Part shown: positions 26,101-33,421 of the stretch, piece after piece
Layout: each line of letters opens with the position of its first letter
How positions within the stretch are numbered: position 1 is the first letter of the stretch
From: Heterobilharzia americana
Lineage: Eukaryota > Platyhelminthes > Trematoda > Strigeidida > Schistosomatidae
NCBI GenBank assembly: GCA_944470555.2
Contig: OX104127.1
Location: 69,387,604 to 69,451,603 of the forward strand
Length of the DNA stretch: 64,000 nucleotides
Direction: 5' to 3'
Translations under genes and position numbers: made by a program
Notes under the pieces: model-generated
What the model saw: the letters and a program-made list of their open reading frames with translations, nothing else
Database searches by the model: none
What the model was told of the DNA's origin: nothing

Positions 26101-29100
26101 CAATGCACTGGATTCAAAATGACGACCTGGACAGGCTGGCTGGCTGGCTGCCTGACCTCATGGAGAACAAATCGTGTGCAGATGAAATTGCAACGCTAGG
26201 CTACACATTATCATAGAAGAGAGTGTAGAATGGCAGTCAACTGGATCTTCACCTCAACTTCATTGACTTTGAAAAGGCCTTCGTTAGCGTCGAAAGAGAA
26301 GTAATTTGGCAGACAGCTGCATCAACACCACGGTTTCAGTGACACGAACCTTTAACAACCTCACTCAACAGCTATATGCTACATCAAGAGTCTACATGCC
26401 AAGTGATTGACAATGGAAAGCTCAGTGACGTCTTTGAAGTGAAGTGAAGACAGGAGTAAGACAAGGTTGCCGCCTACTAACACCGACCATCTTCCTGATT
26501 GTGGTCGACAGCACTGAACTGGATCATGCAGCAAACTGTGAGGAGTGAGAGGATGGGTATACGCTGGCCGGACCGATGAAAAGACCCTAGAAGATTTGGA
26601 TTTCACCACCGATGATGATTTACATATGTCTAACGTCTTGTCACACAAACTCGATGATCTGCAGGCGAAAAGCAAGAAGTTTGCAGAAGAGGTGTGGCGA
26701 GACAGCGAAGACGGGAATGACTTCAGATGAAGGTAGAGAGGACGGAGGTGATGAAGATACCCAGTCAACAACAACAACAACAACAATATCAACAACGAGG
26801 ACCAATCACCATCAACAGGAGGAATCAAAAGGAAGTTGTCTCCTCCACCTACCTACTTACCTACCCCCTACCTACCTACCTAGGCAAGGCAGCATCGTTC
26901 CAATTACAGGTGGTGGCACAGATGAGGATGTCAAAGCCAGGATCGGAATGACCGACAGCAAGACAGACCTCCCTTCATTAATCTGAAATCAGTGTGAAGA
27001 TTTACTGCACTGCACAACACTGCGTTCAGCATGAAGCGTGAAGAAGATGCGGATTCTCAACACTGATGTCAGTCAAGTCAGTGCTTCTATGTGATGGTTG
27101 AGAGACTTGGCGGTGCGTTACGAAAAGCATTTCGAACAAACAACTGCAGACATGCGTCATCGACAACTGCCGTCCACGCTCGCTTGTTCACTCGATACTG
27201 ACACTGGAGATCAGATTGATGGAGAGAAAGAATAAGAATAAGCAATAAGGAACACAGTGTGGCTAGCTGGTAACGAACGAACCAGGAGACTATCGCCCAG
27301 CAAATATGCAGAAGGAGGTGGAGATGGATGGGACTGGACATACACTGAAAATATCGTTTGGGAACATCAAGGCGCCAGGCCAGACCATACCAGACCCTCA
27401 AGTGTAATCTGAAGGGGAGTTGACGAGTTGGGCGTGGGAGGGTGACATGGAGGAGATTGTGTGAGGAAGAAATGAAAGCTGATGGGCAGTCATTGACTGC
27501 AGAGGAGGGAGTGGAATGTAGTCGTGTTGCACTGGGAACCCTAGGAAGATCTAATAATAGTAAGAATATGCGTAAAACTGTGCTAGTGCTGCATTTACCT
27601 AACTTGACTACTTGGTAGAACCTGTTGGGGGCATCTTTTGGGAAGATTGGATTTTCGCTTTTAATTATCTACTATATAAGTGTACTGTAGATATTTAAAC
27701 TAAGGTTATTGCTGTTAATTTTGTGTCTCGATGACTGTATTGGATATTTATTACGCTATGAATTAAAAAGATACTCGCAATTACCGATTGAGTTATTGAT
27801 TCTGGCCTATAGCTGCCACCATGACTTGGTAGTTGGCCTTGGATATCACAATGATTCAACGAACTACGCTGACTTGAACGCCTGCTCCCTCCAGGTCCCA
27901 CCATACCAGGAGGGTATGTTCGCTCGTGTAACGATGAAAAGCAGTTCCCGTTGTAGTGTAAATTACTACACTGTGATGGGAGTCTGAGGGCGAAGTCATG
28001 CTGCTGTTTGATTGATGGGGTTCGACAGCAGTTAGGTGTTTCCTTTTAATGACCAACAGTACCGTGTTGATGCTGCCTTTCCAGTGGGAAGTGGAGGGGA
28101 CGTGGTCGGCCCCGAAAGTAGCAAAACGTGGGCAATATGGTGGATTGTAATTCTATTTTAGTCTATTTCATACAAGTGTGTCATTTTTAATAAACAGACA
28201 AAAGTGGAATGCTGCTCCCTGGTCCACGGTCTTGGTGTCGGTGGTGTAGATTTTCTCTGTCAGGCGTTGGAACAACCAAACTTCAAAACGACAACCCGTA
28301 AAAGGTTATGTATGACATTCTTTAAGCCGATGTCCCTTGGGCTCTACAGTCACATAAATCTTTTCTCTTTCACGCACGTTGAAAAGAAATAACCTTCCAC
28401 GGTGTGGACAGTCGGATAGTGTCAACCACCATATATACTTCCAGTAGTACACAAGACCCAATCAAACATAATCTATCCTCCCCAACTCTCTCAGTCAACA
28501 CTATTGATTAAAATGCATTTTTGTTAAATGCTTAACTTATTTTATGTACTTGATGTTGACATGATTTACTTCTGTTGAAAACTGTAGGCATTTTGGTCAA
28601 ATGAAACAGAGGATAATTCAATGAACACATCTATAAATCCACCTACCTTGACACTAGCTTCATCACTGAATTCATCTTCACCTAAACTGCATAGCGACAC
28701 TGTTGTAAGTTACTACTTATTTGGGAAATCTAACTAAATAGACGTTTGTCTTAATTTATGTAGATTCCTTTTTTTTTAAACATTATTTCTTATTTCCTTT
28801 CTTACATCCAGTTTAAAACATAAACTAAATAAAACAATGGAGATGACTAAGGTGATATGCAGAACATTCCGAAAACAGTTTCCTTGGTCTCGTCTTACCG
28901 TTTAGTTACCCACTATGGAGTTGGAACATGGAGGTAGGACCCCGACGCCTAGAGAGGACGGGAAACCGTTGGTAACGTGAAACGAAAAAGCGTACCAAGG
29001 CCATATGGACTACTACGAGATGTATTGAAGGACTGTGGTAGAGAATAAATGGTGAGATTGACTGAAGTATTAGTTAGTGTGTGGAAGTTAGATACAGCCC

Positions 29101-30265
29101 CATCCAACTGGTCTATATCATCGATTGTCCCAGTCCCGAAGTAGGGTGAGGAATCCTCTTGTGATAACCACAGCGGAATCAGCCTGACGAATATAGTGTC
29201 TAAGATTCTAAGTTCTATAATCGTTAGACGTCCTAATCGAGCTCGGGAACAGCAAGCTCGAGAAAACCACTCAGGTTTCAAACCTATCCGTGGATATATC
29301 GGCCAGATATATTCACTCTTCACCAGGTTCTGGAAGGGACACAAGCGCAGTTACCGACGCCCGTCACTAGCTGCATTTCTCGACCTGGAGACGGCATTCT
29401 AACTTATCATAAACGTACATATGAAGATGTTCATCTCGTCATTTAACTTCTCAGGGATCGATCCTGTGGCAAAACGCTCTGGTAGATCGAGAGCACTCAG
29501 ATGTTATAGTCCTGTTAAATGAAGACGCTGTGAAAATGCAGTCTTCCGGACACTGACTGGAAATGACAAAACATTTGGGATGCGTTTCTCGCCACCCAAA
29601 TCCAAATTGTTGTTCTAGGTCTGGTCTTTGGTAGTGTCTTATCTGGCAAAAGAGAATGAGAAGGCTTCAGGTGTGCAACCACCATTGCCTTCGCAGCACA
29701 GATCATGTCACCACGTTAGTAATCCTAGAAGTCAGAGGTGTAGAGTTTTAGTGAGAAGAGGAAAGTTGATTGATACGGTTGTAAACCTTTACTGTATTAG
29801 CTATGGTTTGTTCGCGATTGGAATCGCCTTTTTAGATGCAAAGTTTGCACGCAATAAAATGCGTTTGTAAGTTATTTGTTAAATAATAAGTGAGCCTACT
29901 GCTCTACAAGACAACAATATATACCTCTGAATACACAAATGTTTATTTCAAAGTAATAGCAATTTAGATTGAACTATTATCTGTGCCTACTGTTAATTTT
30001 TGGGTAAGTTATACAGAATATGCATGTTGTGTTCACATCATTATTTTCAGGTTATTTTTGTTTCAATTGATCTTCATAATTTATTGATACAGTATCACTT
30101 TTGAAAACTGCTACTATCTTGTAAACCCTTTTTGTATCGTATGCTTTTTAGAAATCTCTTGCACCATTTTTACCAGAAGTAAGTGGTACAAATCTTGAAG
30201 CAGAAAGTTTCAGAGGAAAGAGGCCTCATTCTAGCATTGAAGATGATACTGATTCAGTCCCTTAA
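5335..30265 (+). CDS. BRD8: BRD8-like subunit of the NuA4/TIP60 acetyltransferase complex
   Basis: BRD8 is a nuclear subunit of the TIP60/NuA4 complex, which acetylates H4 and H2A at promoters and damage sites. Seven exons (5335..5723, 7088..7878, 17449..18442, 21714..22061, 23386..23659, 28588..28704, 30152..30265) join with consistent phases to 1008 codons plus stop. Residues 10-160 hold the conserved N-terminal SANT-like region (VWPLRERLALATALLD, GRPSTWCSSRACAKQYALLL, LAERVVKRLSAERAEELRSR) followed by a coiled-coil-like helix across the first splice (MYDSQLAALLDEM). A short SRLSTLLAEA-type motif occurs near residue 295. Residues 393-840 are acidic, Ser/Thr-rich and probably disordered; 840-932 form a predicted helical block. 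No bromodomain is visible. The first ATG sits 7 bases after an acceptor, so a 5' UTR exon or spliced-leader addition is likely. The introns carry many transposons. An alternative donor in the last exon (gtaagt at 30179) could extend the gene. Confidence 0.82.
6035..6185 (+). repeat. Hammerhead SINE, family S2, fused to R1
   Basis: It has tRNA-like box A (tggctcagtggcctag) and box B (ggttcaagtctc), then the family spacer and a degenerate hammerhead (6136..6172) with CTGATGA but without stem II or a GAAA. It runs directly into R1 copy 2. It lies in BRD8-like intron 1. Confidence 0.7.
6186..6710 (+). repeat. Interspersed repeat R1, copy 2
   Basis: It shares ordered blocks with 3924..4490 and 27795..28480 (for example gaaaagcagtt, ttactacact and tgatgggcg). 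It includes a run of 15 G at 6369..6383. The remainder of BRD8-like intron 1 (6711..7087) shows nothing more. Confidence 0.55.
7088..7878 (+). CDS. BRD8: BRD8-like exon 2
   Basis: Acceptor ctttcttctag ending at 7087 and donor CAAA|gtgagt at 7879. One base completes the split codon from exon 1 and one base is left for exon 3. Joining to exon 1 recreates the conserved helix after the SANT-like region, which is the best evidence for the splice. The rest is Ser/Lys-rich and low in complexity. Confidence 0.85.
8060..9060 (+). mobile_element. Non-LTR retrotransposon family B, decayed 3' part
   Basis: Translated in pieces it shows the RT block after the catalytic region (GELSSELTTTSGFHQGYPLP, corresponding to GELS...SGVRQGCPLS of the 63.5-kb copy). 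It then shows the thumb/C-terminal block (FTSLRSCIS..., ANLRHVWHQL...) with several stops and frameshifts. It is the same family as the minus-strand elements at 62400..64000 and 54790..56600. It lies in BRD8-like intron 2. Confidence 0.75.
9061..10193. other. Intron stretch with a Penelope-type terminus
   Basis: The segment about 9245..9305 repeats the terminal sequence attagatttgtttatttgat...cagcattattta, which also forms the 60-base arms at 19805..19932 and ends the Penelope-like copies near 15505 and 43678. The rest is unrecognised. Confidence 0.5.
10194..10380 (-). repeat. Hammerhead SINE, family S1, minus strand
   Basis: On the minus strand it has a tRNA-like head (cccagtggctcaacaacgtg, then box B gggttcaatccc) and a hammerhead at 10241..10300. 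The core CTGAGGA and GAAA are intact and stem II GTCT/GGAC pairs. Stem I is paired for five bases including one wobble. The cleavage triplet reads TTA, an allowed NUH, but stem III has mismatches. It ends in the family tail (actgatgtcattct). It lies in BRD8-like intron 2. Confidence 0.72.
10381..11245. other. Intron stretch, no gene seen
   Basis: AT-rich. About 10985..11065 ('acagtattatttactgtacgatgtttcggatac') resembles short repeat tails near 11915 and 19270 and may be a terminal fragment of a dispersed element. Nothing else is recognised. Confidence 0.4.
11246..11390 (-). repeat. Hammerhead SINE, family S2, minus strand
   Basis: On the minus strand it has box B (gggttcgagtctc), the family phrase gggaacaacatc and a hammerhead at 11272..11320. 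The core CTGACGA and GAAA are intact and three stem-II pairs remain. The cleavage triplet is GAC and stem I is broken, so activity is not expected. It abuts a plus-strand copy head to head. Confidence 0.75.
11391..11575 (+). repeat. Hammerhead SINE, family S2
   Basis: Box A (tggcttagtaggtagagc) and box B (gggttcgagtctt) are clear, followed by ggaacaacgtctttcactag. In the hammerhead part (11491..11540) the core reads CTGACCA (G8 lost) and GAAG, while stem I CCAT/CTGG and a GTC triplet are nearly kept. This copy is decayed. The next 800 bases (11576..12382) show no recognisable feature; a short open frame near 11892..12149 has no support. Confidence 0.75.
12383..13800 (+). mobile_element. RTE-like non-LTR retrotransposon, internally deleted copy 1
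   Basis: It aligns by eye with the 47.8-51.0 kb element. The linker region between endonuclease and RT comes first (KEKKQRKQWADHFKKLFNRP), then a proline-rich stretch, and RT palm pieces with frameshifts (NFIDFEKAF). After a deletion following 'aaggttg' comes the C-terminal part (FTYLGSIL, WRSSALSTRSKI, SVLLYGPETWRVTK). It carries the 5-base duplication (gaagtgaagtgaag near 13328) shared with three other copies. It lies in BRD8-like intron 2, same strand as the gene. Confidence 0.85.
13840..14400 (-). mobile_element. Non-LTR retrotransposon C-terminal remnant, family C
   Basis: On the minus strand, pieces read VRAVLLYACETWPLQ, then HRLRWLGNVLLM and a tail ending in DYATQWLEMLSDM, with stops between. 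This is the typical region after the RT thumb in SR/Perere-type elements. It is not the same sequence as family B. It abuts RTE copy 1, so the two may be one rearranged locus. Confidence 0.6.
14480..14640 (+). repeat. LTR-like fragment matching the 58.2-kb LTR
   Basis: It shares ordered blocks with 58180..58330 (cagaccagtcttc / cagaccggtcttc, then gtatctggtgtaccagtta / gatatctggtgcacaagtta). That segment lies downstream of a gypsy integrase remnant, so this is probably a solo LTR fragment. The following bases to 15504 are unrecognised. Confidence 0.45.
15505..17005 (-). mobile_element. Penelope-like element, 3' half (uninterrupted copy)
   Basis: Penelope-like elements carry an RT and a GIY-YIG endonuclease. 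On the minus strand the order is RT block MVRLDVTSLYTTIPINIALE (palm, 16929 downward), a linker (MSVKAGLVKCLNDTARKL from 16407), and the GIY-YIG-type end (NLIYQISCNDCDIKHIGQNS near 16000). The frames are split by frameshifts and the catalytic RT region is incomplete, so it is inactive. It is an almost identical inverted copy of 42196..43678. It contains GA/CT runs and ends with the terminal sequence also seen at 19805. BRD8-like intron 2, antisense. Confidence 0.85.
17064..17118. repeat. TA microsatellite
   Basis: About 27 TA units beside the Penelope-like element. The following 330 bases to the exon at 17449 show nothing but a good pyrimidine tract before the acceptor. Confidence 0.95.
17449..18442 (+). 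CDS. BRD8: BRD8-like exon 3, acidic region
   Basis: Acceptor ttcatcttctag ending at 17448 and donor ATTT|gtaagt at 18443. Two bases complete the codon from exon 2 and two remain for exon 4. It codes for about 330 residues rich in Asp, Glu, Ser and Thr (for example NSDEDDDKEKEHDSEDS), probably disordered. The open frame of 362 codons extends upstream into the intron, but the phase match fixes the exon start. Confidence 0.85.
18655..18760 (-). repeat. Hammerhead SINE remnant, family S2
   Basis: On the minus strand it shows CTGACGAG followed by GAAAC, but the closing side of stem II and the cleavage site are lost. It is recognised only by comparison with the better copies. It lies in BRD8-like intron 3. 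The next kilobase to 19804 is unrecognised apart from a short tail-like fragment near 18955 and 19270. Confidence 0.45.
19805..19932. repeat. Near-perfect 60-base foldback of a Penelope-type terminus
   Basis: Arms 19805..19864 and 19873..19932 are reverse complements with one mismatch and an 8-base loop. The arm sequence (attccatattagatttg...) is the same terminal sequence found at 9245..9305, 15505 and 43678. A 12-base direct repeat gatatgagctaa occurs at 19762..19773 and 19934..19945. It lies in BRD8-like intron 3. Confidence 0.8.
19933..20859. other. Intron stretch, no gene seen
   Basis: No exon, RNA or repeat recognised. Confidence 0.5.
20860..21480 (-). mobile_element. Non-LTR retrotransposon family B, 3' end
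   Basis: Read on the minus strand it matches the tail of the element at 62400..64000. It has the block around the 'gtcttggtctggccacc' string, the 3' UTR with 'caccaagactcc' and 'acatttgcgcc', and an end near 'ttgccacacttcc'. There is no intact frame. It lies in BRD8-like intron 3. Confidence 0.7.
21714..22061 (+). CDS. BRD8: BRD8-like exon 4
   Basis: Acceptor cttcatttctcag ending at 21713 and donor CCAG|gtaagt at 22062. One base completes the codon from exon 3 and two remain. It codes for 115 residues, with a basic patch (KHRSLRLRLSRQGSQLIVLP) and then a W-containing segment (TSWYSWANQLLSDGERV). No domain is named with confidence. Confidence 0.82.
22140..22910 (-). mobile_element. Non-LTR retrotransposon family B, 3' part
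   Basis: A second decayed minus-strand copy. The 3' UTR blocks and the C-terminal RT region are recognisable (forward: caaaaccctataaccgcttc, accatgtctcacagccatat, corresponding to the LYGCETWPL block). It lies in BRD8-like intron 4. The rest of that intron (22911..23385) is unrecognised. Confidence 0.7.
23386..23659 (+). CDS. BRD8: BRD8-like exon 5, helical block
   Basis: Acceptor cttttcaacag ending at 23385 and donor TCCT|gtaagt at 23660. One base completes the codon from exon 4, and 91 codons follow to phase 0. The block SLSEVNALVHELLDPIMNDL through IELYLQWHQQL looks strongly helical. It sits where other BRD8 proteins carry a bromodomain, but it lacks the bromodomain asparagine and tyrosine motifs. 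Confidence 0.82.
23660..24114. other. Start of BRD8-like intron 5
   Basis: About 23810..23890 repeats family-B phrases ('caaagaccatgcctcacagctgtat') and is a small minus-strand remnant. The rest is unrecognised. Confidence 0.45.
24115..24985 (+). mobile_element. RTE-like retrotransposon, endonuclease end only
   Basis: It matches 47930..48780. The conserved start (attcc-cgctg-aatcgg), then the apurinic endonuclease pieces (VRIWTWNVHTMFE, RYDIEVLGICERRWNE, GELFANFCTFNDMVIGGSV) appear in several frames. It is broken by a deletion after 'aaatggtgtc'-type sequence and by frameshifts. No RT follows directly; a Penelope remnant comes next. It lies in BRD8-like intron 5. Confidence 0.82.
25001..25480 (+). 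mobile_element. Penelope-like element remnant
   Basis: It matches the linker and GIY-YIG end of 42700..43270: a stretch reading like VKCLSSKGESLFSKLTNVN, then ALLLNNYPPT, and later the Cys-rich 'tgtaatgactgtgacgtt' and 'cgaaacataggaac' blocks. It is strongly decayed. It lies in BRD8-like intron 5. Confidence 0.65.
25505..27560 (+). mobile_element. RTE-like retrotransposon, rearranged copy 2
   Basis: A short RT palm piece (25505..25625, with the 5-base duplication) is joined to the linker (KEKKQRKQWADHFKKLFN) and followed by proline-rich, palm, thumb and C-terminal regions. The palm piece therefore occurs twice, at 25505 and at about 26395. The catalytic FADD is changed to TTDDD-like sequence near 26605. 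The part 25876..27560 is nearly identical, inverted, to 34803..36488. It is not coding. It lies in BRD8-like intron 5, same strand. Confidence 0.85.
27795..28480 (+). repeat. Interspersed repeat R1, copy 3
   Basis: It is the longest of the three copies and shares ordered blocks with 3924..4490 and 6186..6710, including 'acgatgaaaagcagttcc', 'ttactacactgtgatggg' and a tail near 'gtcccttgggctctacag'. It lies in BRD8-like intron 5. Confidence 0.55.
28588..28704 (+). CDS. BRD8: BRD8-like exon 6
   Basis: Acceptor gaaaactgtag ending at 28587 and donor TGTT|gtaagt at 28705, 39 codons in phase 0 on both sides. It reads AFWSNETEDNSMNTS... and is Ser/Asn-rich. It is too short for independent recognition; support comes from the splice sites, open frame and phase. 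Confidence 0.72.
28960..29870 (+). mobile_element. Non-LTR retrotransposon family B, RT part
   Basis: A degenerate plus-strand copy. RT pieces such as NRARE / 'cgagctcgggaacagcaagctcgagaaaaccactcaggtt' correspond to the GAREHQARENQAGFR block of the 64-kb copy. FLDLETAF marks the palm, and a decayed C-terminal part follows. It lies in BRD8-like intron 6; bases 29871..30151 hold nothing else. Confidence 0.72.
30152..30265 (+). CDS. BRD8: BRD8-like exon 7, terminal
   Basis: The acceptor atgctttttag ends at 30151. The frame is phase 0 and runs 37 codons to TAA at 30263..30265, ending GKRPHSSIEDDTDSVP. An internal gtaagt at 30179 is an alternative donor that would leave a 27-base micro-exon and extend the gene downstream, but no further exon could be recognised up to 35 kb. 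Confidence 0.68.
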   Translation, partial: KSLAPFLPEVSGTNLEAESFRGKRPHSSIEDDTDSVP

Positions 30266-30442
30266 CCTTCATATATGCTTATATGCAATTGTTTCTGATA
30301 ACTTTGAAAATGACTATGTTATGTGTATTTTTCTTTTAATGTGCAATACTCATTTATATATACATGAATCGAGAAAGTGAACATTTCTGTGTATATTTGT
30401 AGAAAGTGTACCAAATTGTAAACTGTGCAGTTTTTATCTGAG

Positions 30443-30443
<1 letters not shown>
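30266..30443 (+). other. Probable 3' UTR of the BRD8-like gene
   Basis: AT-rich, with no canonical AATAAA seen, so the end of the transcript is not placed. Confidence 0.4.

Positions 30444-30500
<57 letters not shown>
30444..30500. repeat. TA microsatellite
   Basis: About 28 uninterrupted TA units. Confidence 0.95.
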
Positions 30501-30503
<3 letters not shown>

Positions 30504-30577
30504 TAGTGTGTTCCCCGGATGTTTTAAACTTTCTGTTATATAAACAATTTAAGGGTTATCATTCGACTGCTATTCAT

Positions 30578-30630
30578 ACTGCGTGATGATTGAAGGTGAG
30601 GTTCAAATCAATCACCTAGTACAAATCTAA
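30578..30630. repeat. Truncated copy of the foldback element
   Basis: It contains 'gtgatgattgaaggtga', the arm sequence of the element at 4702..4733, followed by a shortened partner arm ('atcacctagtac'). Confidence 0.55.
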
Positions 30631-30665
30631 GGGTTAACAAAGTTATAAATTGTGAACCACTGGAA

Positions 30666-30848
30666 ACCGGCCCAGTGGCTGAATGGTTAACGCGTTCGCC
30701 GTGAAACCTGAAGGTCCTGAGTTCGTTCCCTAGCCGGGTAGTGGGTGCATACTGCTGAGGAGTCCCATACTAAGACGAAACAGCTGTCCAGTGCTTCTAG
30801 GTTTTCAATGGTTTCCTAACTAATGTCAGTCCATGATGAATACTACTT
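30666..30848 (+). repeat. Hammerhead SINE, family S1, best preserved copy
   Basis: A tRNA-like promoter head (box A cagtggctgaatggttaacg, box B gagttcgttccc) precedes a hammerhead and a tail (taatgtcagtccatgatga). It matches 1..175 and 10194..10380. The head would allow RNA polymerase III transcription. It lies about 400 bases beyond the BRD8-like stop, in the same orientation, so a long 3' UTR could include it. Confidence 0.78.
30750..30793 (+). ncRNA. Hammerhead ribozyme with intact core
   Basis: All invariant positions are present. The core CTGAGGA is at 30755..30761 (position 7 is free to vary). Stem II is GTC/GAC (30762..30764 with 30774..30776). GAAA is at 30777..30780. Stem III is a loopless ACAG/CTGT at 30780..30787. 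The cleavage triplet is GTC, with cleavage expected after 30788. Stem I pairs 30750..30754 with 30789..30793 (four Watson-Crick pairs and one wobble). The tiny stem III is the arrangement known for schistosome Sm-alpha ribozymes, which cleave best as dimers. Activity is inferred. Confidence 0.7.
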
Positions 30849-31539
30849 CTAAATTAAAAAGTTCCTATTCATCTCAAAAAAAGTTATGTATCTTTTTAAG
30901 GAGATGCTGGGATTACGGATTCTGTAAAGGATTGTTTACTTTAGTTATTTAAAAAATTTGTTTCCCGATACAAATTTAAAACAAGTAACGGATGGGACAA
31001 AAGCAGGATTTAATGAATTTATAGATTTCAGTAGTACTCACCAGCTGGATACTCTACATACTTGATTATGTATACCGTTAAACAATGGAAAAGAGCACAC
31101 ATACATACATATATAACGTAGACTGAGACAGATTTAAGTGTAACAACATAGAAGTGAACAGTTTTTACGGATCAAATGGTAATGCAAAGGGTAGAAATGG
31201 ATATTCAAAATTGAATGGGTTGAAGATAAGTTAATTGAGTTTGGATAATAGTAGATTTCAGGTAGGAGAATAGTGATAATGACAACAATGATGATGACAT
31301 AGAGGTGAGAACTGGATCGATCGAGCGCAGATCATTCAAACAAGATAGTTAATAGTACTTATGCGGACATAAAGAAAACCAGGTGTATATTGAGATGAAT
31401 AATAATGATAACATTGTTAATAGGCATAAGGTTAATCAGGCGAAACAAATTAGGGAAGGAAAACAAAATATCAGGTGGGTGATATTTAAGAGCGAAGAGC
31501 CAATAAGAAAGATTAAGTATGATTAGACAATGTTGTAAT
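30849..31539. other. Intergenic stretch, no gene seen
   Basis: AT-rich, with no repeat or frame recognised. Confidence 0.5.
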
Positions 31540-32260
31540 TCCTACCATGGCAGATTCAAGCTGAGTACCATTTTCTCCTGAATGCAGAAGTTTGCTTTGA
31601 CAACTCGAATCGCACAGGTTTCTGCATATCCAAGCAACTTCTTATTTTGCTGTCTGCTGATAATCGTAGAGGACTTACAGGTATCAATATCATGTCTGTA
31701 CTCCATTAGGTGCTTCTTTATCGAAGTCCTCTGGATCGTCTTTTCGGCATTCTTCAACCATTTAAGTAGGTGCTCAGCCATTCGAGTGAACAGCCGCCTC
31801 TCGGTACGACCAATGTATTTGCTCCCACAGGTACATTGCAATTGATATACCCGTTTAGATGTGTCGAGGATCGGAGCCCTGATTGCTGCAGTACTCTTTC
31901 GGTGGTGCTGAGAAGAACGAGTCTAGTAGCGTAGTAAGTCTTTCTGGTAGACTTCTCCAGTCTTCGTTTAACTACTTCTAGCATGTCACCACCTTTGGCA
32001 GGGTAATATAGACTGATTTCTTCTACACTGTTGGGGACGTTGTTCTACTTCCTACCACTGAGCTACTTTATGACATGATGAATTTATCATTGATAATATA
32101 GACCTTAAAAATACATCTGGCTTATGTATTTTTGCTCGTCCATATAACTTTGGGATCTGTGATCCAATTGGTTTAGTGTTTTTAAATGTGGTTTCATCTA
32201 TGTATTTAGCTTTGAGGGGCTGCTTTAGTTGCTGTACCATCTGCATTTCAATACATGATG
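31540..32260 (-). mobile_element. Penelope-like element, second subfamily, RT edge and GIY-YIG
   Basis: On the minus strand, an RT-edge piece (PIGSQIPKLYGRAKIHKPDV near 32150) is followed by a gap. A GIY-YIG endonuclease end (MQCTCGSKYIGRTERRLFTR from 31841, with the YIGRTER motif and downstream His/Glu region) then ends near 31542. The endonuclease frame of 99 codons is open. This is a different subfamily from the 15.5- and 42-kb copies. Confidence 0.85.
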
Positions 32261-33288
32261 TTTGGTCTTTAGCTGACGACTACTACTTAAATTTATGAAT
32301 TCATTAAATCCTGCTTTTTTCAAACTTGTTACTTGTTTTACTTTAGTTGTGTATATGCTTCAACACGATACGACTAACCTGAGAACAATGTTTTCTCAAT
32401 ACAATATTCAGTTGACATCAGACAAAGAAGACAACAATGGAATCGAAAGTATATTTGCTTCATTTGAATGGTATGATTTTAGCTGAAAATCCAGTCGTTT
32501 GTATTGTTTTTAGAAGACCTTGACCAGCGAAAACAAAATAACAGTAAAAGTGTAAACTACGGTAAAAAAAATAAGTAGCAGAGTGGGGCGAGAAAGGTAC
32601 GAAAATAAAGTTTAAAGCATACAATGATAATATATACATATATTATAAGTTAGTTTTTCAAGGATCTTATATCTCCAACACACAGGACTCACTACTGATT
32701 GGTATAAGTAGTCGGTGAACGACCACTACCTTAAACTAACACAGTCTGTGTAGTCAGATATATGTCATTCAAATATGAGGTTTTTATTCGGTTCTTCGGT
32801 CTACTATATGTTTAGCCCTGGTGCAAAGGTCTAATAATCTTTTGAAATGAAGTTACATTACAGTTATGTCCAAGAACTTGTCGAAAGCCAGCAATGAACG
32901 TGATGAGAATGAAATGTAATGAATTTATCGAATATCCTTTGAACTACGACACTAATCACTGCATATTTCTAGTCTGCACTTATATGTCCACCAAGTGACT
33001 GCAGTTCGAATGGTATGAAAATTAAAAAGCTAATTTAATACATTCATGGTATCACTAAGCAGGAGGAAATTTGAGCGAATATGTAAATTTTTTCGTTAAA
33101 GTTTCATGGGGCTCTGCTTTGAAGTACACTAATGAATATACACATCAAGTGGTTACATGAATTTGAACTTTCATAAAACTAAATGTAAGTTCAACTAATA
33201 TCGGGATTAAAATTTCTTAGCTCTTCATATTACAGAGTTTCTGATAATAAGTAGGTAAAGAGGATTGTGTGATATAAGGAATTGATAC
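32261..33288. other. Intergenic stretch, no gene seen
   Basis: No repeat or exon recognised. A 63-codon frame at 32295..32486 has no supporting signal. Confidence 0.5.
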
Positions 33289-33421
33289 TAGGTGATACTT
33301 GAAGGTTAAGTGAAAATTTGGCTCGAAGTTGGATTCGAGTCTTGCCGTGGCCCACTTCACCCACTTCAACCCAGTGTCAACACAAGTCCGCCAAATCACC
33401 ACTATTTCAGATAGCCAAAAT
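33289..33421. repeat. Foldback (MITE-like) element, imperfect copy
   Basis: It has the same block order as 4702..4830: 'ggtgatacttgaaggt', a GC-rich centre with a box-B-like ggattcgagtc, a partner arm 'acttcacccacttcaaccc', and a shared tail 'caaatcacca..tttcagatagcc'. The arms are imperfect here. Confidence 0.6.

Noticed and set aside
30666..30740. Possible tRNA gene in the S1 head
   Set aside because: The arms do not pair into a cloverleaf and the unit continues into a repeated hammerhead and tail.
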